DNA from: Haliotis asinina
Lineage: Eukaryota > Mollusca > Gastropoda > Lepetellida > Haliotidae
DNA: 64,000 nt
Direction of reading: 5' to 3'
NCBI RefSeq assembly: GCF_037392515.1
Contig: NC_090280.1
Span: 19,449,618-19,513,617 of the forward strand
Positions 43,901 to 55,110 of this stretch are shown one piece after another. A model generated the notes under the pieces. The model saw nothing but the letters and a program-made list of their open reading frames with translations. It was not told the DNA's origin and ran no database searches. Each line of letters starts with the position of its first letter. Position 1 is the stretch's first letter. Both the position numbers and the translations under genes were made by a program.

Positions 43901-46900
43901 AAGGTAGGAGGCAAATTTAGACAATAGCTGGGACAAGCCTTGACCCATCATTACCTGAAATTGTCATTAGGATGTGTCAGAACAACAAACATGGGGACAA
44001 CAATGCGATGACACCATCTATCTCAGACGTAGACAGTTTCACTTTTTTAAACAAATAGTGAAGCACAGATGACTGCCACTAGGCCTTGTTTACATGTTGC
44101 AATTATGTTGTTTAGTTAACTTGAAAGCAGGAAGCAGGAGGAGTTGTTTGAAATGTGGCTCAAATTTGTGTTTGCTTGCAGCATGGTTGCATATTGTCAT
44201 AACAAATTTTACGCCTTTTTTTGTAAGATGAATGAACATATTTTATGTGAAAGCTGACATCGTTCTCGGTGATGGTTGTTTCAAGACATTGTATCCTAGC
44301 TGCATTAATTGAAGTGCATGGTGCCAATCACTGGACAGCTTGCTTTAGACTTGATAATAGGACAGCAACGATTCACCCAGTCCTCATTATGATTTCATTT
44401 ATGATTTTGGACCCTTGATTTGACCTTTGTTTTATTTGATTCTTCATACAAGTAGAAACATAAAATTTAATTGAACATCCATGTCAGCTCTTTTAGCATG
44501 AAATCCATCATCAACTTGAAAATTCTTACAGGATAATTAATCTGGCGTCACTCAATCACATTTCTTCTTGAAGAGAAACACTTTTGATGGATATGCACCT
44601 TCTTTCTTGGAAGTGGAACCCTTCTATAGCTCTACAACTTCTTTCTTGGAAGTGGAACCCTTCTATAGCTCTACAACTTCTTTCTTGGAAGTGGAACCCT
44701 TCTATAGATATACAATGTCTCCCTTGGAAGTGGAACCCTTCTATAGCTATACAACTTCTTTCTTGGAAGTGGAACCCTTCTATAGCTATACCAGTTCTTT
44801 CTTGGAAGTGGAACCCTTCTATAGCTATACCAGTTCTTTCTTGGAAGTGGAACCCTTCTATAGCTCTACAACTTCTTTCTTAAAAGTGGAACCCTTCTAT
44901 AGCTCTACAACTTCTTTCTTGGAAGTGGAGCCCTTCTATAGCTGTACAACTTCTTTCTTGGAAGTGGAACCCTTCTATAGCTCTACAACTTCTTTCTTGG
45001 AAGTGGAACCCTTCTATAGATATACAATGTCTCTCTTGGAAGTGGAACCCTTCTATAGCTCTACAACTTCTTTCTTGGAAGTGGAACCCTTCTATAGCTC
45101 TACAACTTCTTTCTTGGAAGTGGAACCCTTCTATAGATATACAATGTCTCTCTTGGAAGTGGAACCCTTCTATAGCTATACAACTTCTTTCTTGGAAGTG
45201 GAACCCTTCTATAGCTCTACAACTTCTTTCTTGGAAGTGGAGCCCTTGTATAGCTCTACAACTTCTTTCTTGGAAGTGGAACCCTTCTATAGATATACAA
45301 TGTCTCTCTTGGAAGTGGAACCCTTCTATAGCTCTACAACTTCTTTCTTGGAAGTGGAATCCTTCTATAGCTCTACAACTTCTTTCTTGGAAGTGGAACC
45401 CTTCTATAGATATACAATGTCTCTCTTGGAAGTGGAACCCTTCTATAGCTATACCAGTTCTTTCTTAAAAGTGGAACCCTTCTATAGCTCTACAACTTTT
45501 TTCTTGGAAGTGGAACCCTTCTATAGATATACAATGTCTCTCTTGGAAGTTGAACCCTTCTATAGCTATACAACTTCTTTCTTGGAAGTGGAACCCTTCT
45601 ATACGTATACAACTTCTTTCTTGGAAGTGGAACCCTTCTATAGCTCTACAACTTCTTTCTTGGAAGTGGAACCCTTCTATAGATATACAACGTCTCTCTT
45701 GGAAGTGGAACCCTTCTATAGCTCTACAACTTCTTTCTTGGAAGTGGAACCCTTCTATAGATATACAATGTCTCTCTTGGAAGTGGAGCCCTTCTATAGC
45801 TGTACAACTTCTTTCTTGGAAGTGGAACCCTTCTATAGCTCTACAACGTCTTTCATGGAAGTGGAACCCTTCTATAGCTCTACAACTTCTTTCTTGGAAG
45901 TGGAACCCTTCTATAGATATACAATGTCTCTCTTGGAAGTGGAACCCTTCTATAGCTATACCAGTTCTTTCTTAAAAGTGGAACCCTTCTATAGCTCTAC
46001 AACTTTTTTTCTTGGAAGTGGAACCTTTCTATAGATATACAATGTCTCTCTTGGAAGTGGAACCCTTCTATAGCTATACAACTTCTTTCTTGGAAGTGGA
46101 ACCCTTCTATAGCTCTACAACTTCTTTCTTGGAAGTGGAACCCTTCTATAGCTATACAACCTCTCTCTTGGAAGTGGAACCCTTCTATAGCTATACAAGT
46201 TCTTTCTTGGAAGTGGAACCCTTCTATAGCTCTACAACTTCTTTCTCGCTGTGCATGTGGCATCTCGGTGGACATCCTAGTACCATTATCACCCAAATGA
46301 TACACAACATATGCATAATTTTCTTTACTTCAAACTTTCAGAGCCTGAAACTGCTTGAATTTTAGTCAAAAGTTATGTTCTTCCTGTGTGGAAATAAGTC
46401 AAATAGGATTTTCAAATATTGAATCAAAATAGTAATAATGATTACTGAAAATCAACACTAAGGTGTCTGATTCCATTTTCAATGAACTTAATTGTTACAG
46501 ACTACTTCATTAAGTTACAGACTAAGAAATATTTAATGTTCCTCAGTATTGCATAAAGAAACAAACAAAACAAGAATAAACTGCATGTCTTCTGCATGTC
46601 ACACCCATCTTTTCTCCTCTGAAACAACTTGTCTGATTGTTTTAAAAAAATTATATATAGAATATTTATTTAGTGCACACATCCAAGCAACTGATGCGTG
46701 CTCATGGCACTGATATTTTTTCCTGCAATCAATGGATGTCAACTTAAACAGCACATCATGTCATCAATGTCAACTCCTTTGGGAGTATACTACTCTTGCT
46801 GTCTATTCTTAAGACCCATATTTAGAGTAAAGCAGGATTTAAGTTTGAAAATTAGAGGAACTCCTCACACCAGTTGTCATTAGTCCTATACTAAGTTCTA

Positions 46901-49900
46901 GAGTCCCTCAGTGAGAGAGTGTTTGGCAGTCTGATGAGACTTTCATGGCTCACAGTCATGTTTGCACTGAAAATCAAATGTAGCAAGTGCCTATTTGTAC
47001 AAGTGACTTCTTTAGAAATATGCCTTTGTTTATCAAAACACTACATGAGTTACGTTTTCCCCGTCTATTTTCCAGGGCACATACATCCATATATAACTAG
47101 GTCAACTCTGCATAGAAAGGTTGAGCTATCTGTTTGTTATGTAATTGTAGTTTAGAAAAATAGGTGGTTTGGGAATCATCAACACGTTTAACAGAAGAGC
47201 AAGCAATTCATGCACTGATTGAGGTCAGTGTTGACTTGATCCAGGGGCAGAACGAGAATTGGACTCGACCGTCAAAGGTGGACGTAAATACCTTGCCACA
47301 GCATAGAAAACCCTTCGTAGTGACTTGGCCTGCTCCGGTGAGTCGGTGGGGCTCATGATCACCAGTATCAGTTTCAGTGTGAATGCGTTTGTTAGATTTA
47401 ATTGAAATTGTCATAGGCACAGATATTGTTCTCACAATAGCTGAAAACAAGAAGCGTATTTGCAACAAATGTGCAAAACCTATCACTGAAGAGACTCCCA
47501 AAGTTTTAGATGTTTTCATACATGCATGCAAGAACAGTATTTCTTGCAGCCTGAAAAATGGTTTGACCTCTACTCATTACTTTTAAGGGTTCAATATGAA
47601 GGGGCATGTCATGCAAAAGACCTGTGTTTGATACCCCATTATGATGACAATGATTTAGGCTCATTTCCGGTGTCCTGCCATGATATTGCTGGAATATTGC
47701 TAAAAGCACCAGAGAACAATACGCTTTCTCACTCAACAAAACGAGTGTCCTCTGAAGTAACACTACAGTGTAGTGAACTGTGTTTTTTGAAAATGTCGCT
47801 AGAACTTGGAAAGACTCTTTGATCATGTGGACTGATAGGTGTCGTTTTAAAGTGGTCAAATGTGACATATGTACCGGTAACTGTAAACTTATCAACTGAT
47901 CCACTCAAGCCGAGATGGGAAACATGGGGATTTACAATGAAATCTTTAACAACATACCGGTACAGACTTGCACAAAAGTAACGTCCCATTCAGAAACATC
48001 ATCAGACATCACAGTGACACTGTGGTATATTAGAAGTTGGGATGTACAATTCAGAACAAACTTTAGGAATAACAACTTCTTTTACTCATGAGAGCGATGT
48101 TTCAATACAGATTTTTGTACCATTGTGAAGCATTTGTAAAAGAAGTTGCCATCCATAAAATTTGTTCTGTATACCACTGAACCAAAGGAAAATAGCGTGG
48201 CTGGTCAGCACTCAAATGGTTTTGGCACAGACTGCAGGATTCATAATTTCTGTCATCATCTGTAGATCTCTGAACACATTTTGGCATTTGACTTTATTTG
48301 ATATGCACTCATCAGTGCAAGTCATTTGTGGCATCTCTGAATTAAACAAATGCATAATTTTATTTATTTGTTGTTCTGTGGCGCCCTCAGCAATGACATG
48401 CACCAGCTGAGTGATGGCAGCCAGTATATGATCCGATCAGAATCATAAAATCAGGCGATTGCAATTCTTGAGCAAAGTCATTTGAGTACAGTCTCACCCC
48501 CTTATATATTTCTAGATCTTTCATTTCACACCAGATATACATAATGTGTAGTTGTATACATACATGTGATATGAATAGATCCAAAAATATCTGAACAAGA
48601 AAACAAGCACCTGTTTGTATGATGACACATTGTCATCCTTGTCATTGAACCTGACAGATCCATTCGGTAGACTAATGTGGACAGATTGCTTGAGGCCTGG
48701 TTTATCATGATCAATACAGTTTCATGAATGTCATGATTATTTTATGATGTGTACATTCCAGCCTATCCAGTTGATCAACTACAACCTGGAGGTGGCCAAA
48801 CCTGGCAAATTACCGTCAGGGAAGACTGAGATACCCTTTGAGGTACCGCTCCGAGCTAAGGCAGGGAAAACATTGTATGAAACATACCATGGAGTCTTTG
48901 TCAACATACAGGTGAGCTCTTATCAGTAAAAAGAGGTTATGAGGTTTTCATATGTTAAATTTGTTTGAGGACCTACTCTGATATGAGATGAGACAACATA
49001 GTTTACATAGTATAAGGAGTCGTTGTTCAATGGTAGACTGCAAAACAAATACCTGATGAGTTATTTTAATGACATCATTCGATTATATTTAAGTTGGTTT
49101 TGTTTAAGTATGACATAAGATAGTACATACCTGGCTAGCTATTCTCGAAACGTTCGTGGCCCTATGAACTTCTCAAGTCCATACTTAACACATTGGCTAT
49201 GATCAAATGTAAGAATTCTTTGGGCTACGAACATTTCGAGAATAAGGGACCTGCTTAGTAAATTTACTCATTGACATACACATCGGTCAATAAATCACTG
49301 AGGTATCCACATATTTGAAAGCAGTTGGTAAAAGAAAATAATACCCACTCAAAAAAATACAGTGGGTACAGTAACCACATGAGGTCTTATCTGGAATTCT
49401 GGTTGTTATTTGAACCCTCATTCTCGTCAGGAATACATATTGATAATGACTTGATCCTTGTCTCTTCTGTCATGTTACAGTACTGTGTGAAGGTTGATAT
49501 GAAGAGATCCCTGCTCAACAAAGACCTTCAAAAGCAGACCGAGTTCATCGTCGAATATAAGGTACACTGACAACAAACTGTCCATGTATATTGCCATCTG
49601 TACAGTGAATAAGCCGACACCATGTATTAGGCAATCCTCTGTATAAACCTTCAGAATTGATCTCTTTCCTGAATCTTTGTCATTGACTGTATCAGTTTTA
49701 ATATACTTGGCCCTTCTCAAAATGTTCTTAGCCCTATGAATTCTTACCTTTGATTGGAGCCATTTTGTTAAGAATGGCCTTAAGAAGTTCGTAGGGCTAT
49801 GGACCTGTGAAGGTCTCAGGGTAGAATAGGCCTTCAGCAACCCATTCTTGCCATAAAACTAAGATGACTATGCTTGTCTAACGGGATCGGGTGGTCAGAC

Positions 49901-52900
49901 TAACTGACTTGGTTGACGCATGTCATCGGTTCCCAATTGCACAGATCGATGCTTATATTGTTGGTCACTGGATTGTCTGGTCCAGACTTGATTATTTACA
50001 GACCGCCGCCATATAACTGGAATATTGCTGAGTGCGGCATAAAACTAAACTCACTCACTCATAGGGCTACGAACATTTCCAGAATAGCTGTCATGGATTT
50101 TTGTTTTACTATGAGTGTGCTTAAGGTGAAGCACCTTTAGCTCAGCAACTTCTAAAAATGCCTATAAAACAGTTTATGATTGTGTTTATTCAACAGTATC
50201 TGATACACGCCTTTACCACCACTTCCTAACTGATTTAAAGAGAAACGGAACTGATTTCAGTATTCACACTTGATGCCTCATGATCTTCTTGAAGATACAG
50301 GTTAGAAATGTATCATGTAACAGGACCCGCTGTCATTATGGAGAAGGAAACCCACGTGCATTTCCCAAGGGAAGAGGTCTTACTTCTCAATAATGCCCAC
50401 AGGTCATGTTCCATTCACGTTATAAACCGACCAAAGACATATACTTTAGATATAATTTCAATATTTGGTATTCACTAATGAAATCAGCTGGGATGACACT
50501 GGCAGCTTTACCAGCTAACCGTGGCTTTCCCTATGTGCTGCTCGCACTACCTGCATTGTGAGAAACATGCGGTTTGTATCTCATTCTTTACAGCAATCCT
50601 TTGTAGCCTAGTAGCCTAGTGTATAAACCTGCCAAGCCAGTAAGCAAAGGGTTAGGGGTTCGAACTTGGGGGTTCAGCACTACATGTTGAAGATTGTCAA
50701 TAACATCATATTTTACGATCATTTTCACTCAATCCAAGACAAAGTCGTATCAATCTTCAAGATTTGAGGGATATTACAAAAAAAACCAATAGAGTGACAT
50801 CACTTTTGGTTTATAATCAGTCTTCACAAACCCATGCTTGTTGTAAGAGGTCACAGAGAGGATTGGATGGCCAGGCTCGCTGACATGGTAATGCAGGGCA
50901 TTATATCCTGCGTGCATTTATGAATGTTCATTATGTCAATCACTGGATTGTCTTTTCCAGGACCATTAATATTTAGTCCACAATCATATAGCTGAACAGA
51001 AAACAAGCAAGCTAAGACTTCTGATCTGTTTGTTTCAGGATCAAGAGGAGAAGTCAAAGCCTAAACCTGTCAGCTTCACAATCACCCCAGAAACATTGAC
51101 GAATATAAAAGAGGTAATTCCCATGGTCATATTTTCCTCTTAGCAATATGTTCTTATTTTTTTTTTAAAATGTGTTCTGGTTTTGTCAAGACTCACAGAG
51201 ACATAGTTTTCAAAATGTCTGTGAGATTCATTGAGCAACTGAAAGAAGGTTGATTGGGGACTGTATGTACTTGTCCATAGTGTGGATATTTAATAGCACT
51301 GTATGATATTTGACACTAAGGCATAAAGTAGAGCATATATATACCCCTTGTTTCAAGTTTTTCCAAGGAAAGTTGGCTTGTTTTACTTCAGTGGGTGTGT
51401 TTTGATTCCAGAAACAGAATGTGCCAAGGTTTAAAGTGAAAGGAAAGCTCAGCTCGTCCAATCTGCAGATAACGAAGCCATTAACAGGGGAGGTGAGTCA
51501 CAGAGTCCGCTACAAGTAATGTGGCTTTTGTTACAAAGCTCCGTTAAGCTGAAGTATCTGAAAAATTTTAGTGTTAAGAAAGTTCTGCATTCAGTTTAAA
51601 GTCTTTGTCCAATAAATGCCCTCAGTTTTAAATAATGTATTTGAAGAAGACTCTAGGTAGGTAAGGTTTTAGGGCGACCTTGGGCCTTAAAAGACCTATA
51701 TGCGCCCAAAGAAGACTCTATAATGCTGACAGAGTTGTTCCCCTTGCTTTCTTGTAGTTAGTAAGGATTCTCATGAAATGCTTACAAAAAGATTGATTGA
51801 TTACCTGATTAACAAACATTCGCATCATTTTATATAAAAATGGCATAAAAAGCTATTACTCTAATCTTACTGCTGTCAAGAATTATTTTACAGGCTCTGG
51901 GACATTGTCAAGAGTATGGCTTTTGTTTGTCTGTGTCACAGTGGGAAACATATAAGAATATAAAAACAATCCTACTCATGTCAAGAATAATTTTGCAGTT
52001 CCAAATTAACTCAGCTCCAGGCAGAAATTCATCTTTGTTCTCAGCTTCATTTATAATTTTCTTGATGTACATTTTACAATGAGATAGCTCTGGCTCTCAG
52101 TAAATGTGTGTTATTTGCTGTTTTTGTGTGTATTTTGTTTGTGTGTGTGCTCACTGATTTCATTGTAATTAGCTTGCCTGTTTTCTTTCCAGCTGCAGGT
52201 TGATCAATGTGATGCTCAGATCAAGTCTATTGAGATCCAGTTGGTCCGAGTAGAGACATGTGGCTGTGCAGAGGGGTATGCTAAAGATGGTGCGTAGATT
52301 GTTGTGTATGATGAGCACTTGCGTTCAATCTTAAATACATTGTAGATGATTTCATGTAGCAGTCACTTACATTTAATGATCATTAATGAGTTATGAGCAC
52401 TGAACAATTGCACATAAACAGTTATGAACACTTACATGTAGTGAACACTTAGTTTTAAAGCACAGATGGATCGAGGCATTTTCAAAGGAATGGTAGTGGT
52501 GGTTTGAAGCCCTTGAATCCCACGCTTGATCCACCAATGCAAGACATCATCTTCAATGTGGTCATTAGCCATTTGGAAAAGTCGGGATGTGGGGGTAGTC
52601 AAAACTTACATTTTCATTTTGCATACAGGTTTGTTGTAAACAAGTGTGCATTTCGTTTAGTGCACATTTGTACTCATTTCACATCAGTGCACATTATGAG
52701 TATTCGTTTGTTAAATGTAAGTGTACATTAAATGAAAGTACTGACGGCACCAAAAACCTCATTACATGCAAGTGTTCGTTAGACATGTTTATTAAATGCA
52801 TGAAATGTTCCTTACTCACTGTTCCAGCCACGGAGATACAAAACATCCAGATAGCTGATGGAGATGTGTGTCGGGGACAGAGCATCCCCATCTTTATGAT

Positions 52901-53716
52901 CTTTCCTCGGCTCTTTACCTGCCCAACATTGTCAACAAGTAACTTTAAAATTGGTAAGTGGGTCCTGTTTACTGAAATATCTGAGCCGGATTAACAGTCT
53001 ACAGTGATCTTGTCTCACAACTGTGTGAGTAAAATACAACATGATCTAAGGGGGGTAACTCAGCATTACTATCCACAGTGGGCTTCTTATAAACACTTGC
53101 TTCTAATAGACACTGTACCAATGGCTAGCATATAAAACCAAACATGGGCCTCTACTAGAGGCAATACGGTGTTCATCAGGTGTAGATTTCCCCATGGAGA
53201 TATGCAAATTTATTTGTCCTGCAACATGCTTGGCTAAATCTGTTCTGTTTGTGGAGAGACCATAGGTAAAATCTTATTTAATTTATGGTCTCTGATAATG
53301 GCAAAGTTAGCCACTCAAATACTGCAGAATTTTCAATTTTAACCTGTGAAGGTCAGGATTAGAACTGGTCTTCAGTAATCTGTGCTTCTTGTTAGAAGTG
53401 GCTGTCAGGATCAGGTGGCCAGACTCGCCGACTTGACTGACATGTTTTCATATCCCAATTGTGTAGATCGATACTCATGCTGATCACTGCATTGTCTGGT
53501 CCTGACTCAATCATTGCAGACAGGTGCCATATAGCTATAATATTGCTGAGTACGGTGTGAAACTAAAATCACTCATTCATTTACAATTTATTGGATGTTA
53601 ATTATTTACACTGAGTTGGTGTTATGGTTTCAGAGTTTGAGATCAACATTGTGCTTGTGTTCCATGATGACCATCTAGTGACAGAGAATTTCCCCATAAA
53701 ACTGACGCGCTTCTGA
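40941..53716 (+). CDS. VPS26C: VPS26C (DSCR3), retriever complex subunit
   Basis: Exons: 40941-40994, 43760-43903, 48762-48911, 49481-49561, 51039-51113, 51412-51492, 52193-52289, 52828-52953, 53634-53716; total 891 bp, 296 aa against 297 in human. The product is an arrestin-fold subunit that joins VPS35L and VPS29 in retriever, which recycles cargo from endosomes to the plasma membrane. Hallmarks are near identical to vertebrates: NLQLSAKSVGVFEAFYNS, YETYHGVFVNIQ, VRVETCGCAEGYA, NIQIADGDVCRG and FPRLFTCPTL. All introns have GT/AG ends and consistent phases. The start ATGGCG follows 'ccaag' and needs no alternative. The gene looks intact. Intron 2 (4.9 kb) holds a 39 bp minisatellite. Confidence 0.97.
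41318..41440 (+). repeat. SINE-B copy, degenerate
   Basis: 'gcgatcgagtggtcaggctt' and 'cagtaactggtttgtttaaca'; both ends eroded. Confidence 0.55.
41767..42478. mobile_element. Non-autonomous TIR element, ~710 bp
   Basis: Inverted ends 'cttaaaggtcacatgc' (41767) and 'gcatgtgacctttaag' (to 42478). A second inverted pair lies further in ('gataattatcact..' type sequence near each end). No transposase frame. It sits in VPS26C intron 1; superfamily not assigned. Confidence 0.65.
42670..42834 (-). repeat. SINE-B fragment
   Basis: 'aacaatggagtgatcaacag' to 'cagattttcatgggt'; tail lost. Confidence 0.75.
43220..43290 (+). repeat. SINE-A fragment
   Basis: 'cccaggttcgtgtgtgaggc' and 'tctggtatctcctgccatgac'; short and diverged. 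Confidence 0.5.
44600..46255. repeat. 39 bp minisatellite, about 42 copies
   Basis: The unit 'tctttcttggaagtggaacc' + 'cttctatagctctacaact' is a multiple of three, so the plus strand stays open for 488 codons with a 13-residue repeat (SFLEVEPFYSSTT). It lies in VPS26C intron 2, and no splice signals tie it to the neighbouring exons. 'gatatacaatgtctctc' variants recur every few units. Confidence 0.95.
46256..47599. other. VPS26C intron 2, nothing firm
   Basis: A short frame around 47440-47580 contains RICNKCAK..HACKN, a Cys-pair pattern I cannot assign. No other gene or repeat recognised. Confidence 0.4.
47600..47738 (+). repeat. SINE-A copy, diverged
   Basis: 'gacctgtgtttgatacccca' (B box) and 'gatattgctggaatattgctaaaagc' with a cactcaac tail. 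Confidence 0.75.
47739..48761. other. VPS26C intron 2, nothing recognised
   Basis: No exon or known repeat. Confidence 0.4.
49133..49256. repeat. Palindromic fold-back MITE
   Basis: Arms 'ctattctcgaaacgttcgtg' and 'ctacgaacatttcgagaata' are inverted, around an ~60 bp centre. Relatives at 9961 and 49705. It lies in VPS26C intron 3. Confidence 0.7.
49705..50093. repeat. Fold-back MITE split by a SINE-B insertion
   Basis: Left arm 'cttctcaaaatgttcttagc' at about 49717; right arm 'gggctacgaacatttccaga' at about 50066. The SINE-B sits between them, with 'tagggcta' repeated at both junctions. Confidence 0.7.
49801..50063 (+). repeat. SINE-B copy nested in MITE
   Basis: Well preserved, 'acctgtgaaggtctcagggt' to 'gcataaaactaaactcactc'; duplicated 'tagggcta' flanks mark the insertion. 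Confidence 0.9.
50818..50998 (+). repeat. SINE-B copy, diverged
   Basis: 'cttcacaaacccatgcttgt' to 'caatcatatagctga', ending 41 bases before VPS26C exon 5. Confidence 0.75.
53341..53582 (+). repeat. SINE-B copy
   Basis: Full span from 'acctgtgaaggtcaggatta' to 'gtgtgaaactaaaatcactc', ending about 50 bases before the last VPS26C exon. Confidence 0.85.
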
Positions 53717-54255
53717 ACAACACATGACGGTGCTCGTCCCAACTCTTTGAAGGCAATACACATATAACTTCCAAATGTTGTCCTCACCACAGATGGAACG
53801 ACTATATTGTACCTCAGCTGCCTACGGCAAGGGTTGAACTAGACCTGTTCAAACCCAACATTCAGCCCAAAGTTAATAGGTTTCTTGTATGAAAAAGACC
53901 CTAAACAGAAATTATTACTTTCCTTTCATAAGAATATACTAGTAGTTCTAAATACGGTGAGTCAACTTATAAGAATACAGGAATCTATGCTTTACTGAGA
54001 AAGTTTATCAATTAATTGCCATACCAGTTACAGTGCCAGAATAAAATGTACAAAATAGGTACATTTATTAAATACATTTTGTTGTTTCATTTGTAATGTG
54101 GAAATGTCAGAATCTGTAAAAGTGGAAGTCATGAAAGAATTATTTCAAGCAGCTGGAATAGTGCTAAGATATTGTTTGACGTATTTCATGTTTGAATGGA
54201 TGTGGACCTTTGTAAATATAATATTGTACATAAATGACGTTGTTTACGATGTTTA

Positions 54256-54261
54256 AATAAA
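54256..54261 (+). promoter_or_regulatory. VPS26C polyadenylation signal AATAAA
   Basis: AATAAA about 540 bases past the stop, followed by a T/GT-rich stretch ('ttcttttgtctgg'). An earlier AATAAA near 54045 is an alternative. Confidence 0.5.
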
Positions 54262-54463
54262 TGAATGTGAACAAATATTCTTTTGTCTGGTCACCGAGAA
54301 ATTTTATATTCTATATATACTTATGGTTTCTTCACAGTGTATGTATTGCACTGTGGGTGAAATTCTTGGAATATATAAAGGAACAAAAGTACTTTATGTG
54401 TTCCCTTATTTGTTTCTGTGAGTATATGTCATCTTCATAGGCCTTTGTTTGAGGAGCATGAGG

Positions 54464-54537
54464 GTTGGTAGTGTGGCCTAGTGGTTGAAGTGTTCACTCC
54501 TCATGCAGAAGCCTTGATCAGTTCTAAAGGTGAGTGA
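54464..54537 (+). repeat. SINE-A head fragment
   Basis: 'gtgtggcctagtggttgaag' (A box) and 'ccttgatcagttctaaagg'; the body is absent. Confidence 0.65.
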
Positions 54538-54942
54538 ACCCCTTTTCTGATATGAACTTGCTTTGAGGAAACTCATGAAGACCCTGGTTAGAATCACTAA
54601 AGAGCGGATTGCACGTGCAAAAGGCTCATGGGACATTCTGCACATGCGTCATCTTCTCAGTAGTGTTTCATTGTTGGTTGAACTCGAAGGACTTGTACAT
54701 GTACCCTTACAAAGACGGATGCAGAGTTGACTATTGTAAATCTCGCAGATTCATGTGCACAGTTGTCCAGCTTGGTGGTACAAGGATAGTGATCAAGGGT
54801 TCTTATCTTGGATTACTTGACTGCAAAACTATTACTGTGCGTCGATTTTATGAAACTAGTAAACATTGCACGTTGAGTCACATTACTCTACCATTACAGT
54901 GATGCAGTTCTGAGGAATGATTACACGATGCCATTATAGAAA

Positions 54943-55110
54943 GAGGTGGCTGAGCGGGCTAGGCGGCTGACTTTGTGTGCTGGCGATTAGGTGCCTGACT
55001 CTGAGGGTGCGGGTTCGAATCCTGGATGAGACTAAATAAAAAAAGTACCAGAATTTGTACTTTACTGAGAAAGTGAAATGCCAAGTATGACATATGTTGA
55101 GTTCTGAGGA
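54943..55110 (+). repeat. SINE-C: Leu/Ser-tRNA-like SINE
   Basis: 'ggtggctgagcgggctaggc' (A box, D arm), a long variable region, and 'gcgggttcgaatcctgg' (B box). The 3' end does not pair with the 5' end as an acceptor stem would, and a body 'accagaatttgtactttactgag' follows; hence a SINE rather than a tRNA gene. Related copy at 18540. Confidence 0.7.

Noticed and set aside
44568-46034. Secreted repetitive protein of 488 residues
   Set aside because: The frame is a 39-bp minisatellite inside an intron, without signal peptide or splice support.
54943-55035. Functional tRNA-Leu/Ser gene
   Set aside because: A and B boxes are present but the two ends do not form an acceptor stem, and a SINE body follows.
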